From the NCBI GenBank assembly GCA_028023455.1, contig JAQFVV010000503.1, positions 186,001 to 250,000 on the forward strand: a stretch of 64,000 bases of DNA, given 5' to 3'. The notes below the pieces were generated by a model. The model worked only from the letters and a program-made list of their open reading frames with translations. It was not told where the DNA came from and did not search any database. Numbering within the stretch: position 1 is the stretch's first letter; every line of letters begins with the position of its first letter. Below are positions 36,673-48,848 of this stretch, in pieces. Made by a program: the position numbers and the translations under genes. Source of the DNA: Epiperipatus broadwayi. Lineage: Eukaryota > Onychophora > Udeonychophora > Euonychophora > Peripatidae.

Positions 36673-39600
36673 CCGCAAATTGTGTGGTCCCAATTACGTA
36701 ATATAAGTGCACTAGGAATTGTAACTTCGATCACTAATCAATTCCTGCTGTACATTGTCAGCTATTAAGAGCTGTATCCAAAAGCATATCATGCTATCTA
36801 TTTTATGCACCAAAGACCACAACTACAGACCAAACTAATGATCTAACATAAACTTTTTACAATTTAATTTGATCGCAGCCAGGGTATACCGCGAAGACCT
36901 ATCATAGTATTATTATAAAACACATTAAACAAATTATAAGTGCAATGTTATTACTTTTAAACCTTAATTTGCGATTTTTATGGTATGCGACCCTATGGCC
37001 GACCATGTACAAGATGGCATAATTTGTGGAACTACATAAGATTATGAAATTTTAAACCATCTATATGATTTTTAATACAAATGCTAGTCCAGGTAAAGCT
37101 TTGCAATAAATAAACATAAATACTTGGGTTCTGATTTTATAGTTTATCATATTACTGAGACTCTTATTATACTGACAAATGACAATTTAAAAACGTTAAG
37201 TAAATATATTTAATCATGTCATTATTTGGTAAATCTGTTTACAAGTTTAATAATTCATTTATAATTTTATACTAGAATCAACTACGCAAAGCCACAATGA
37301 TGGAAAAGGTAAATGGGATTTTATTGTACCTTACTCATCATAAACTACCAAAGACGAAAAGCATCTAAATGTTTTCTCAAAAAATATTTATAAACTCTTA
37401 TATCATGTTGACGATAATATGTAATTCAATGTATGCTCTTCAATGTATGCTCTATCCAAAGTTTATGATTTCTGATGTTATGAATGACACATAGCAACGG
37501 CACAGTAAGTTTAATTATAAATCAACGTTTATTTACAAATTTATGAACAATAAGTAATTAATTTCAATATTCTAAATAAAACATAAATAAACAAATAAAA
37601 TAAATAAATGATAATTCCATTGACTTTCTTCAATACATCTCATAGGTACAGTATTTAAAAATCTAATCATACCTTATTTCAATCTAATATAATGAATATT
37701 GATGAGATTATACGAAATTCAGCATCAAACTCATGAAATATTGAACGTCATTTCCAGATTCAATAAATCCCTACTGTACACCTATAATAATATAATAAAT
37801 AATATGATGTCTGTATGATTTAGCTATAATGTAATCATTAATTAAAGTGACAATTTAAACTTACGTTCCGGTAAATAATAATCAACCAACAGTTAATTAT
37901 TATGAAGTACTTGAATAGAATGTCCTGCTACCATTTAATAATCTAACCGATAAATTATGCTTACAAATGAAGAAGATGATTTAGCAGATTAACTAAAATA
38001 CTTTGCCCAACTTATATCTGTGAAGCAAAACATATTCCTGTGGATGCATTCATCTACACGTAGGAATTAAATAATACTAAACGTTTTGTGTATTTAAACA
38101 CCATCATAAAGTAATACGTATAATCACACAATTCCGCGGATTAACCACCAGCGCAGGAATGTGTGTAAAATACAAAAATGGCAATTAAAATAATCTGCGG
38201 ATTAACCACCAGCACAGATTAAAGCCCTTTAACATTCTAAAACAACATTATTATTTACTTCACATTAAAGTGCAAAATCATCCTCCTCAGTTCTTCTGAC
38301 TATTCAGAATACACTAACACTTTAGCAAATGTGGGTTCTTGCATAATAAAATGTTACGCTAATCAGGACAACTAATGTACTACTTATCTTGCTTAAAATA
38401 AACATGTGTAATATAATATAAGTAATATTGGCATAGGAATATAAATCTGGAAAGACTCACAAAATATCTCACAAAGATTGATATATCTCATGAATTCATT
38501 TAGTACTGTTTAAGCTTTTTCGCGAGCGCTATTCTCTTGAATAAATATTTTATTCAACCCCTATTAATTTAAACTTAATAAATATAACTTTTGAACTTCA
38601 CATGCAAGTTCATATAACGATAAAATTAAATTAATGTATTATTCATCAAATATATAAAATTTAACGGTGTGTGTGTGATAAAACTAAATGTATAGCATTT
38701 TATAGTTCAATACATGAATTTTAGCAGATGTGTGTATCACAAATTGGATTGTATAGCATTTTATAACTCCTAATGTGATCCGTGGAATCCATGTACGATG
38801 TGTAGAATAATAAGTATACGAGGTAATAGCTATAACTGTAGTTAAATTCCATACATGCAATTCTATCCATTTGATTAGTTATTATAAGCAATATTAGATT
38901 AACGATTTTGCGTGGCTCCCCAAACATGAAACAATTTTAAAACATGATACGCAGAATTTAAATGAAAATGTTTTTCATAAAGTTATTAATCTCTACATTT
39001 CTCTATCAAAAGTGTTCCAAGTTTATCACATCCATGCAAGTATTTATTTATCCACGCGTTAATCCAGGAATACTAATTACAGCAATTAATTTATTCATTT
39101 CAAACCGACGATAAAATTATAAAATAGCTTTGATTAATTATTTGAAGAATGTTTATTATCCAAATGTTAAACAAATTAACTAGCAAATATTACTGGCATT
39201 GTAAAGTTAAATATCAATCAATATTATATTTTATTAGAATTAAAAAACGGAAATATTAAAATATTTTGATAACTTTAACGTTTTACTTTAACTTAAAATT
39301 CTTCTTTTTTAAAAAACAAATTTTCATATTCATAAAACTTCTGTAATTAAAATACTTATTTAATTTTTCCAAATTGTAGAATAATAAATATTTCAAAACA
39401 TACCAAAATCTTGTATTTAATTCTTTCAAACTTAAACTGGGAAGCTCCGACATTTTAAAAATGTAATATTGGAAAATTTATTACCGGTGATTCGATCCAC
39501 TTGGCCAGCCGACTTGAACAGACTTTTAAATTTAGCAATTCATCTTATAATTAATTACCACTATGTTATATTTACGTTTATAGCAAATTTTGTGGTAATC

Positions 39601-40089
39601 CGTTTACTTATTAACTATTTTAAAATTAAGCTTATCAAATTTACACCATTTGCCTTTACCATTTTCTTTTCTTTCTCCCTCCAAAAGCAAACTATCAGAC
39701 AATCTTCCCTTAAATTCGCGCTCTTTTCTTTTATTACATTGAGACGCATACGTAATTACTGTATTTATTTTTAATAATTAATTTTAATTGAACAAATGGT
39801 TTTTTAATTCAATGGAAATAATAATTTAAGATCATTTTAAACAAATAAAAATAAAGTATTATTTTTAATACTATTTTACCAAATTTTAATGTGTTGTCAA
39901 ATTTTTAAAAAGTTAAACGTTTTGATATGAGTTAGTATATGGGAAGAAGCAAATTTAAATTTATTAAAATAATATAAGAGAGTAATCTGTTCAAAGTGCA
40001 GCTCAAGCCAATCAAATCACCAAAAGAAGAAAGAGAAATTTTTATACTAGTTACATCAATTAATATATTTTATACTAAAATATATGGTT

Positions 40090-40092
<3 letters not shown>
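36572..40092 (-). repeat. 5' LTR of the gypsy element
   Basis: Pairs with 26,945-30,464. The element is read right to left, so its promoter should lie in this copy, but no TATA box can be singled out in such AT-rich DNA. Differences from the 3' LTR are scattered single substitutions and 1-3 nt indels (for example near 37,018, 37,422, 37,634, 39,108, 39,476 and 39,700). All internal 61-bp spaced repeats are conserved. Confidence 0.96.

Positions 40093-40167
<75 letters not shown>
40093..40167. repeat. (TA)n microsatellite at the LTR edge
   Basis: About 75 bp of pure TA lies directly against the LTR end. It is part of the target into which the gypsy element and then a Penelope-like element inserted. 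Confidence 0.95.
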
Positions 40168-40170
<3 letters not shown>

Positions 40171-40212
40171 TATTAATCAATATCTGTATTCCAATTATAA
40201 TAAAATATATAT

Positions 40213-41345
40213 AATTATTCAAAACAATACAATAATTAATACAGTAACAATATTTTAAACAAATATATACATTATAAATATATATATTATAAATGTATTA
40301 TTCAATGAATTAAATAGTTTAGAAGGTTTAAAATGGAGTAAATCTTTTGAAGAAAAAAAGTCAATTCAGTATTTAGATATTAAAGTTACACGTAATAAAA
40401 ATAAATTAGATTATTGTATGGTAATAAAAAATATTGAAAAAAGAGGATATATTCCTTGGTATTCAAATGTGCCAATTGCACATAAATTATCCAGTTTAAA
40501 ATCATTTTTATTTAGGAATAATAAATTATGTAAATATAGTTCTGATAAAATAAGTAACATAAATGTATTTATTATGGATTTGTTAAATGTTGGATATGAT
40601 CATAAATTAATTTATAATATTGTTACTAAGTTTAATAATAATAGAAATATTTTAGATGCTATAGATATTGATAAAATAAAATATACTTGGATATCAATAC
40701 CATTTATTTGTAATGAACAGGTTAAATTTATAAAACAGATATATAAAAATATATGTCGAGTTGCATTTTATACTACTCCTAATTAAAATAGATTAATAAA
40801 TAATTCAAAAAATAGGTGTGGTATTTTAAATCAAAGTTGTGCAATATATAAATGGCTATGTTTTTGTGGAAAGGCATATATTGGGGAATCTCGATGTACA
40901 TTGGAGAAAAGATCAAGGGAGCATTTGTTATTATATAAACGAGTGCAAAAATCAAGACAAGAGAATGTTAGAAATGATGATGTATCACCATCAGTATTTT
41001 TTGATCATAATGTAACATGTAATTATGGTTTTGATTTTGATTTTAATAAAGTTAAAATTCTGTGTATTGAAAGAAATAATAATAAACGCAAAATTAAAGA
41101 AGCTATGTTAATAAAAAGTGAAAAGCAACAGTTGATAAATAGACAGACAGCCAATATAAAAATTAATGAATTGTGGGAAAATTGATGTATGACGTATTGC
41201 TTTTGTTTACATTTGTAACGGTTTTTTCTAATACAATTTGAGTCTAGTTGACAACGACTACATAGATAGTTGAAAGTACTTCTATTAAATTGGTATATAT
41301 TTGTTTAAAATATTGTTACTGTATTAATTATTGTATTGTTTTGAA

Positions 41346-41350
<5 letters not shown>
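40213..41350 (+). mobile_element. Penelope-like element, 5'-truncated, with inverted ends
   Basis: A retroelement remnant bounded by perfectly complementary 58-bp arms (40,213-40,270 and 41,293-41,350), then (TA)n on both sides. Outside these, the 16-bp word AAAATATATGGTTACA occurs at 40,077-40,092 (the LTR end) and again at 41,391-41,406, so the whole insert is enclosed by a direct repeat. It encodes the end of RT and a GIY-YIG endonuclease. The inverted arms match the known habit of Penelope elements to carry inverted copies of their termini. Confidence 0.85.
40259..41185 (+). pseudogene. Penelope-like RT C-terminus plus GIY-YIG endonuclease, one stop
   Basis: One frame runs from 40,259 to TGA at 41,183-41,185, broken only by TAA at 40,784-40,786. 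Upstream of the stop are RT-thumb features (SIQYLDIKV, then IAHKLSSLKSFLFRNNKL). Downstream is the endonuclease: IYKW, Cys pairs, AYIGESRCTLEKRSREH (the YIG half with the following conserved Arg), then ERNNNKRKIKEAML. The RT palm (catalytic YxDD) is missing, so the copy cannot retrotranspose on its own. The frame is otherwise clean, so decay is limited and the copy is young. Confidence 0.9.
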
Positions 41351-41398
<48 letters not shown>

Positions 41399-41431
41399 TG
41401 GTTACAATATATATATATATATATATATATT
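41351..41431. repeat. (TA)n tracts interrupted by a copied LTR end
   Basis: Two TA runs (41,351-41,390 and 41,407-41,431) flank AAAATATATGGTTACA, identical to the end of the gypsy LTR at 40,077-40,092. Confidence 0.9.
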
Positions 41432-41507
41432 AATAATTCAAACAAATATATTTAACACAGTATTCAAAATTAAATAATATATTCTTTACCAGAAGTACTT
41501 TCAATTG

Positions 41508-41619
41508 TTTCACTGGCAATCTTTATCAACTGTTAATACAAACGTACAAAAAATAAAAACTTGCAAGTTTTTATTTTTTGTACGTTTGTATTAACAGTTG
41601 ATAAAGATTGACAGTGAAA
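41508..41619. repeat. Palindrome with 56-bp arms and no spacer
   Basis: Arms 41,508-41,563 and 41,564-41,619 are reverse complements with a single mismatch (41,516 against 41,611), meeting at ACTTGCAAGT. The sequence is not simple repeat. The left side (GAAGTACTTTCAA at 41,492) is the reverse complement of a word in the 3' end of the adjacent Penelope-like element (TTGAAAGTACTTC near 41,270), so it may be a rearranged terminus of another copy. Confidence 0.92.
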
Positions 41620-42779
41620 TATATATGCTAGCAACACGACTATCAAAATGTGAAATTATTTGATTTAATAATAAAATAAAGCCTTCAATAGTTTAATAAA
41701 TACATAATAACATATATAAATAATGGTCCATATACAATAAAGTCATTAATAAATAATTATAATTATAATTTATAAAGCATGCATTTTTTCCTCTTCTAGA
41801 ATCAATCCCATTTTATTTAATATATATATATAAATGTGTGCACTTAAGAGTGCAGCTAACAAAATTAAATGGGTCACCAGCCATCAAAATGGACACCAAG
41901 ATCAACCCAAATTAAAAAAAATATTTATACATTTTGTTTAAATTAACAATAAGTTATTTTAATGCACATATTCATTAAAAAAAGAAACTCACCCTTACGA
42001 ACTATTTAGAAATGAATAAAATAAAATAATTGATTACTTTCTTCCCCCTTCTTTATTCCACAGTGGGATATATATTAAACTCATAAGACTAAGTTTGATT
42101 GACATTTACAAAAAGAAATTAAGCAAAAATATAAAAATATCATCAATAATAAATTATTACCACACTAAATTACAGGAATAATAAAAAGCATGAATTGGAT
42201 GAAAGTTTATACATTAGGATTAGTTTAGGCTGTAGAGAATCAATATACAAAAACTGGGAAGTTAGGTTAACATACCAGTTAGCAAGTCAATAGAGATTGA
42301 ACATAAAAGAAGAAAAAGACATTAATTTTAAAATTCATTAGTTAGAACTTAGGTAAGTGATTAAAATAACTTTTTTGGCGTGTTACCTCATGATCCTCTG
42401 GAATGATGGTGCAGACGAATCTTGTATTGAGGCAGCATTCCTTGACTTTTGGGGCAGGCAGATTCTAATTAGGTTGAAGGAATTTCTTCTTGGCCTTGGT
42501 GGTTCTATAACAATATGGGTACTTTTAATTGGAAGGACCTATACTGCTGCATGGTGAGGATACAGGCTAGAGATTAAAGAAAAGGTGGCTTGGGCCCTCT
42601 ACTGGAATACCATTTCAAAAAATCAATGAACATGCAGTAGGTTAGCAACAGCAGACCAAATTCTAATACAATAGAGTTTCAGCCTTATTGGTACAGCTTT
42701 CAAAGTATTTAAAAAATGCTTTTAGTCAGATTTCTAGCCTAAACACAATCTTTAATCTAAAGAAATATTTTGTCTATTG
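41620..42779. other. AT-rich non-coding DNA with one open frame
   Basis: A plus-strand frame at 42,357-42,557 (66 codons) lies in a GC-richer patch and contains LMILWNDGADESCIEAAFLD. No domain is recognised. It may be a decayed element, since the dispersed repeat copy B follows directly. Confidence 0.35.
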
Positions 42780-43251
42780 TTATTGGAGATGCAATCGTTT
42801 GATAACTGACCAAAAATAAATTCAAATCGATTTCCAGATTGGAAATAGATTTTACCGAAATGTTTGCAATTAAAGTAAAATCCATTCCTTTGTTTTGATT
42901 TTAGTTTCATTAAAACTTGAATTAAAATTTATTTTAAAACCCTGAAACAATATAATGTTTCCACCTTTTTAATTACTTTTGGAAAATCAACAGTCACATT
43001 TTCCATCTTAAATTTTTACGTAATTATATAAAAAAATATAATTGCAAAGTAAATATATATATATAATTTTAAAATATACAAAATTATTTACAACATTTAA
43101 TATTTGTAATTAAATACATATGCTCCTGTAATATATGTATATATCTGAGCCGCATCTATTGACATTAATAATATTAAAATAATTAAAGGAATTTTTATTC
43201 AACTTATATTTATAAATTTTCTATACACTTCTCAGAAATACGCATACAACT

Positions 43252-43291
<40 letters not shown>

Positions 43292-43410
43292 ATTAAAAGG
43301 AGTGGGACGACATGTAGGGTTTGATATTGGACTAGTGCTGGTTAAATCATAGAATAGCAAAGCATAATCTTGGGCTAAGATTGAGTGGTTCAATATATGT
43401 TTTGTTTTTA
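42780..43410 (+). repeat. Dispersed repeat family, copy B
   Basis: Collinear partner of 15,180-15,790, with an (AT)n(GT)n insert at 43,253-43,291 in place of the shorter TA tract of copy A. A still more diverged third fragment may lie at 45,826-45,912 (GGTGGGTGAGAGACG, then TTAAGATTTGAATG and a closing TTTCAATATATA). Confidence 0.6.
43253..43291. repeat. Compound (AT)n(GT)n microsatellite
   Basis: About nine AT units followed by about ten GT units. Confidence 0.95.
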
Positions 43411-45116
43411 CCATTGCTTCTTTTGTATTCGCTTAATCATATCACAAACACCAATTGACCTAGAAATTAGACCAACCTTTTTATCCTGAATGCATTTGAA
43501 ACATTCATTTCATTTTTCCAAGTGAATAAGAGATACATTGCTCATATTATAACTTCATATACACATGTTTTCAAAATACTTTAACTTCATATATTCTATT
43601 TCATCACACATTTCTAAAACATATGAAGAAATATATTTAAAAAAAAAAAAAGATTCCCAAGATGCTCCTTTCATGCTGAAACAGCACATATTACTTGGCC
43701 CAAATTACAATCTCCATATATCTTCATCATTTGTTTAGTTTGTATAAATAACAATTTATTATAGTTTTATTGCAATTGTCAAAATTTTGCACATTCAACA
43801 TTAAGACAAATCATTTTGTAATAATATATTTATCATTTTTCTGATCATTTAGTATTTAATTCTTTTTTAATTAATAATATGTTGAGTAAATATGCATAGT
43901 ATAGTCTGGTTGAAATATTATATTTATTAATTATTTCCATTTTATTATTAATACATATATAATATATATTTATTGCCCAAACTTAAAAGCAAACACAAAA
44001 ATAAATTATTAATTAAAATTATAACTTGATGTATCTGTTATAAGTTTATATATATATTTTAAGTTTAATAAGTTATTTTTAAAACAATATATATTTAAAT
44101 TTTATAAAAAAAAAATATATAAAAAAAGTATTTGTGAAAATTAATTATGAAATATTTTTTTTATTAAATTGTTTTATTAAATCTGGATAAAATAAAATAA
44201 AAAATCTTCAGTATTTTTTTTTAATAAAATAAAATTTCTCTTTATTTTTGTAAATATATTCTGTAAGATTAAAATGTGTTGTTTTATTTATAACAAATAA
44301 ACATTTTAATTTAAAATTATGATGACAATAAAATTTGTTATAAAAGCATTCAAAGCTGCAAAAAAATAAATTTACAATACTAAATAAAACAAAGCAAGCA
44401 ATTGGATTGGCATTATTCATTTACTTCAAAGAAATCTTCACAAATTGCTCTATATCTTAATCTAACTTTCAAAAATCTTTTTTATCTTTTTGAAATAAAG
44501 TGATGAAGTTTGAAATTAATGACTGCAGGATTAAAACACAATGTGTTACTCCTAGGAGTTAAAGTTTATATAATCTTCTGTGCAACTAATCATTTGGTTG
44601 TCTATACAGGACAATCTAGTGCAGTGTTTAATTGTAGGTTTGAAAATTACAAATTTATTTACTTGATATTTCGGTGCTTAATCATCAGAGTATAGTAATT
44701 TTACTTTTTTAAATATCTGTTTTTTATCTTAAGCATACTTGAGAATAGACTTACATTTTTTTTTTTTACTTTTTAGACATATTCTATTAATAATTCATCA
44801 GAATATTTCAAGTGAGTCAAATAGCTGCCATCAGTCTTTAAAATTTTATAGATTATAAATAATAAACAAAAATAAATTGTAGTAATTATTTAATATGGAT
44901 TTAATAAAGAACAGTTTACCTTTCATAAATTGTTATGTCTGACCTGAAAAATACCTAAAGTCTGTTCTAGATAGTCAACAAAAAATATAGAGTACCTAAT
45001 ATATGTAGTAAATACTTTATTTTGTAATAATATAATAATCATAATTGTAGAGTATTTATTTATTGTGTTTTTGGTTATTTTTAACATAATAGTTCTAAGC
45101 ATTTATTTTATATAGC
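43411..45116. other. AT-rich non-coding DNA
   Basis: No supported gene. Short open frames (44,208-44,420 minus, 44,510-44,695 plus) have the composition of noise. Confidence 0.5.
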
Positions 45117-45758
45117 GTATGTTGACAATTGTATTACATTCAAATATCAGCCTTTCAAGCTAATTGTGCATACGCTTTTGCGAGTGTTAATAATAATAAA
45201 TGAATACTTTCTCTCCAATACAAGATATAGTATTTATGCAGGAATAAAATGAATCTACTTATTCCTATGACTCAAATGCTTATATATGAGCAAATCTGAA
45301 GTACTGGCAAAGAAAGCGTGAGTATAGAAAAGTCACTTTAAATTACTATATATGATGTCTGAATGAATGATGTCGATGAAATTATCTAGAATTTACTAAA
45401 CATCACTCTAACTGAAACTTAATCATATGTAAATAAGCATATAGCATATGTTTACAATTGTATTACATTCAAATATCAGCCTTTCAAGCTAATTGTGCAT
45501 ATGCTTTTGTGAGTGTTAATAATAATAAATGAATACTTTCTTTCCAATACAAGATATAGTATTTATGTAGAAATAAAATGAATCCACTTATTCCTACGAC
45601 TCAAATGCTTATATATGAGCAAATATGAAGTACTGTCAAAAAAAGTGTGATGATGGAAAACTCACTTTAAAATACTATATACAATGTCTGAATGAATGAC
45701 GTCGGTGAAATTGTCTAGAAATTACTAAATGTCACTCTAACTGAAACTTAATCATATG
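45117..45758. repeat. Tandem duplication, 329-bp period
   Basis: Copy 1 (45,117-45,429) and copy 2 (45,446-45,758) align end to end, both opening with ACAATTGTATTACATTC and closing with GAAACTTAATCATATG. A 16-bp spacer lies between. Differences are about twenty substitutions, several of them CpG to TpG/CpA, as in methylated DNA. Confidence 0.93.
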
Positions 45759-46082
45759 GTGAATTTTATATATATTTATACATTTTTAATATTGCTATAT
45801 ACACAACTCGATATCAAAAAGTTTAAATTTAGTTAGGATAGGGTGGTGGGTGAGAGACGATAGAAAAAGGTGAAACTTAAGATTTGAATGCGAAACTTAC
45901 TGTTTCAATATATATATATATATATATATATTCCATTTTGAAAGTTGAGTTGAAAATGATTATGAATATAATCGAAAATATTTTTTTATGAGTTTTTATT
46001 GAGTTTTTATTTATATTGTATTATAAATTGTTTACCATTGTTTGGAATATATTTAAGTTTTGTTATTATATATATATATATA

Positions 46083-46830
46083 TTAATTATTATAAGAGTA
46101 CCCTTGAAGGCTTTTGCGATGTAATATTGCTTTAGCTATTAATATATGGTGAAACTGAACTGAGTTCAGACCCATATAGCTATCTGGTTTGTAAAGCTAG
46201 ATTTGAAGAAATTTATGTTTCTGAAAAATTTGAGTTTTCAAACTGATAGTAGTGTATTAAATAAGTTCTCTGAGTTGGAGTTTTAGATCTAGTTTCTGAA
46301 ATCCAAATTCTTTACTGAGGTGAAACATTAAGCTCAAAATCAATGGGTCTGGATATGAGGATAGTATGATAGAGATTTTGAATTCTTTCTCTGTTGGCAC
46401 TTATTATTAAACTTGTTTAGAGCTAGTGGTAATCTCTATCTAGTGAATATTTTAGCACAAGCTTAAAGGCAAGTTGCACAATTTGTGACTTGTTTTATTA
46501 ATTATTATAAATAAACCCTTAAAGGTTTTTGTGATGTAATATTGCTTTAGCTATTTATATATGGTGAAACTGAACTGAGTTCAGATCCATATAGCTATCT
46601 GGTTTGTAAAGCTAGATTTAAAAAAAATTATGTTTCTGAAAAATTTGAGTTTTCAAACTGATAGCAGTGTTTTGGTCTGGAGATGAGGATAGTACAATAG
46701 AGATTTTGAATTCTTTCTCTGTTGGCACTTATTATTAAAGCTTGTTTGGAGCTAGTGGTAAGCTCCATCTAGTGAACATTTTAGCACAAGTTTAAAGGCA
46801 AGTTGCACAATTTGTGAGTTGTTTTATTAT
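46083..46830. repeat. Tandem duplication, 416-bp unit with internal deletion
   Basis: Copy 1 (46,083-46,497) and copy 2 (46,498-46,830) share GAAACTGAACTGAGTTCAGA, TCTGGTTTGTAAAGCTAG and TTTCTCTGTTGGCACTTATT in order. Copy 2 lacks about 85-90 bp that copy 1 has at about 46,256-46,345. Identity is high elsewhere. Confidence 0.92.
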
Positions 46831-46833
46831 ATA

Positions 46834-46879
46834 CCATTACAATATATATATATATATATATATATAAATATATAAATAA

Positions 46880-46921
<42 letters not shown>

Positions 46922-46945
46922 TTATTTATTTATATATTGTAATGG
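46834..46945. repeat. (TA)n / (TAAA) hairpin
   Basis: CCATTACAATATATATA at 46,834 is the reverse complement of the end at 46,945 (...ATTGTAATGG). The centre is TA and TAAA/TTTA simple sequence, which also pairs with itself. Confidence 0.85.
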
Positions 46946-46968
46946 TCAGTTATTAATTCTTTTTGATC

Positions 46969-47650
46969 ATGGAGGATGCCACCAGGTCCATTAAATTCAA
47001 GCAAAAACAAAATAAATCTAGCAAACAAAATATGAAAGTTGACCTAGATTTATTAGCATATTCATCCGAGAGTGTATATGACTACTGCAAAGATTAAAAC
47101 ATTAAACATTCTGGCAGATAAATTTATTTTCTTGCCTATGAATTTAAAAAGGCAATTGATAATATCTTCCTGCTGGCAATTTATAAAAAACAATTCTATT
47201 TTCCTAATTCAAACGTAAAAAAAAAAAACAATATTGTCTTGTAAGAAATCAATGAAACAGCATCAGTGAGCATTTCTTGGCCTAGAATAATGCATTGAGA
47301 TTAAGAACATCATATGCCAGCAGGACAGTTCATGATATATCACTTTTAAGGCAATTCATGGTTAATTTCGCATATAGGATAAGAAAACAAGATAAAGATT
47401 ACGATGATCGTATGTAATCTCAGAATGAAAAAACAAAACCAATTTCAGCAAACCAGAACACTACACATGATAAATCACCAGCCAAAAGATTTTCAGTCTG
47501 CACAAAATGCAAACAAAACTTATTTAAAATTAAATTCAGGGTAATACAATAGGGACAGGTGAGTTAAAGAAAATTGTGAAGATCTGCCAAAGCATTTTAC
47601 TAAGGGTTAGTAATATCAAAAAAAAAAACCATTAAACACAAAATCTACTC
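46969..47650 (+). pseudogene. Possible decayed coding element
   Basis: An ATG at 46,969 opens 42 codons with non-random composition (MEDATRSIKFKQ, then VDLDLLAYSSESVYDYCKD) to TAA at 47,095. Coding-like pieces continue further on, broken by several stops, over a GC-richer stretch. No family is recognised; an old retroelement gag or a retrocopy are options. It follows the TA hairpin directly. Confidence 0.25.
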
Positions 47651-48848
47651 AGTAAAATTTTCAAATTGAAAATTTTGCCACTAAGGCTTCAAAGTGCATA
47701 ATAAAAGAATAGTACATAAAATAATGGCAAAAGAATATAATGCCTGTCTTACTATAAAGATTGAACAGAGCCTTAGACTAGGTTTAGTCCTGGCAAGAAT
47801 ATAAAAAGGAAATTTACCTTAATGTCTGTAGGTTTGGTGAGTGCTCACATTTGTGTATAGAAATAATAATAAAGTCCATAATGTTTTTTTTCCTCTGGTT
47901 ATGGCAGCAGGAGTGCATTCTGGAGTTTTGGTAATCAATGGTGTAGATTGTGAACATAACTACTTTTATATAAATTATATTGAGAGTCTCATTAGCATGT
48001 ACATGAACCTGAGGTTGTATATCAAAGCAAATATGAATCCAGATGTCAAAAAATATCTGACACAGAATAATATGTTTAGATAGGTTGCAATTATTAAACT
48101 TAGTAATGATTTACTTTCATTAAGTGACTATGTGATATATTCAAAATACTTTAAATAATAATAATATGAATATATTAGGATAGCTGTAAAAGAAAAATGT
48201 AAAATAATATTTTTCACTTTCTTCAAAAATTTTATATATTTATTAGTTTCTATATTTTTTAAGAGAAAATTAAGTAGAATGCTTAAAAGAGTGTTTATCA
48301 ATTTTCAGAAGAAACAAAAACGAAGTATTAACAATCTTTTAAAAATTATTATTAATAAATGAAATAGGATTGGAAATTTGATTTTTTGAAGAAATAAATT
48401 GTTTTCAAATTAATATATAAATAAAGTGTTGCATTTTTCAAAATAATGAACAAAAAAGACATGAACACAACAAGGGATTTCCAAATAATTAGTGTATAAT
48501 TAGAAAATTTATTTTTTAAAAAAGAAAATCAGTGGGTCATTAATTAATACGATCATGTCTGTAATAGTCCTGTGATTGGGTAGCTATTAAGACTATTTTT
48601 TAAAAAAATAAGATCATGTGGGCAGAAAAGGAAATGGACCTCAGTGTCAAGTTATTATCAGCCCAGAGGCAGTGAGGTGAAAAGTGAGAGCTAATCCTAG
48701 TAGAGTAAAATTAAAGTGACATCAGTACTAGTTAAAGTATTTTGACATGGATTTTTATAAAAAACAATGTGATAAGCTTTAACTACAAGCTGAGCATTAA
48801 CAATCTAACTATGTAACCAATTTTACCAAAAAAAATGTAGAACACAGT
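47651..48848. other. AT-rich DNA with one 80-codon open frame
   Basis: The frame at 47,841-48,083 (plus) has no ATG at its start. Its centre (PLVMAAGVHSGVLVINGVDC) is preceded by an acceptor-like TTTTTTTCCTCTGGTTATGGCAG, so it could be an old exon or TE fragment. No domain is recognised. The rest shows nothing. Confidence 0.2.

Larger units (their letters stand above)
26945..40092 (-). mobile_element. Ty3/gypsy LTR retrotransposon, full length, 13.1 kb
   Basis: Two direct repeats of about 3.52 kb (26,945-30,464 and 36,572-40,092) flank a 6.1-kb internal region. The internal region encodes Gag and a Pol in the order protease, reverse transcriptase, RNase H, integrase, which defines the Ty3/gypsy (Metaviridae) type. 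Each LTR starts TGTAAC and ends GTTACA, the usual TG...CA. A tRNA-Lys-like primer site follows the 5' LTR and a G-rich polypurine tract precedes the 3' LTR. The element sits in a (TA)n microsatellite, so the target-site duplication (probably 4-5 bp of TA sequence) cannot be read. LTRs differ at about 25-30 positions by eye, roughly 99% identity, so insertion is fairly recent. There is no envelope-like frame. Confidence 0.97.
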
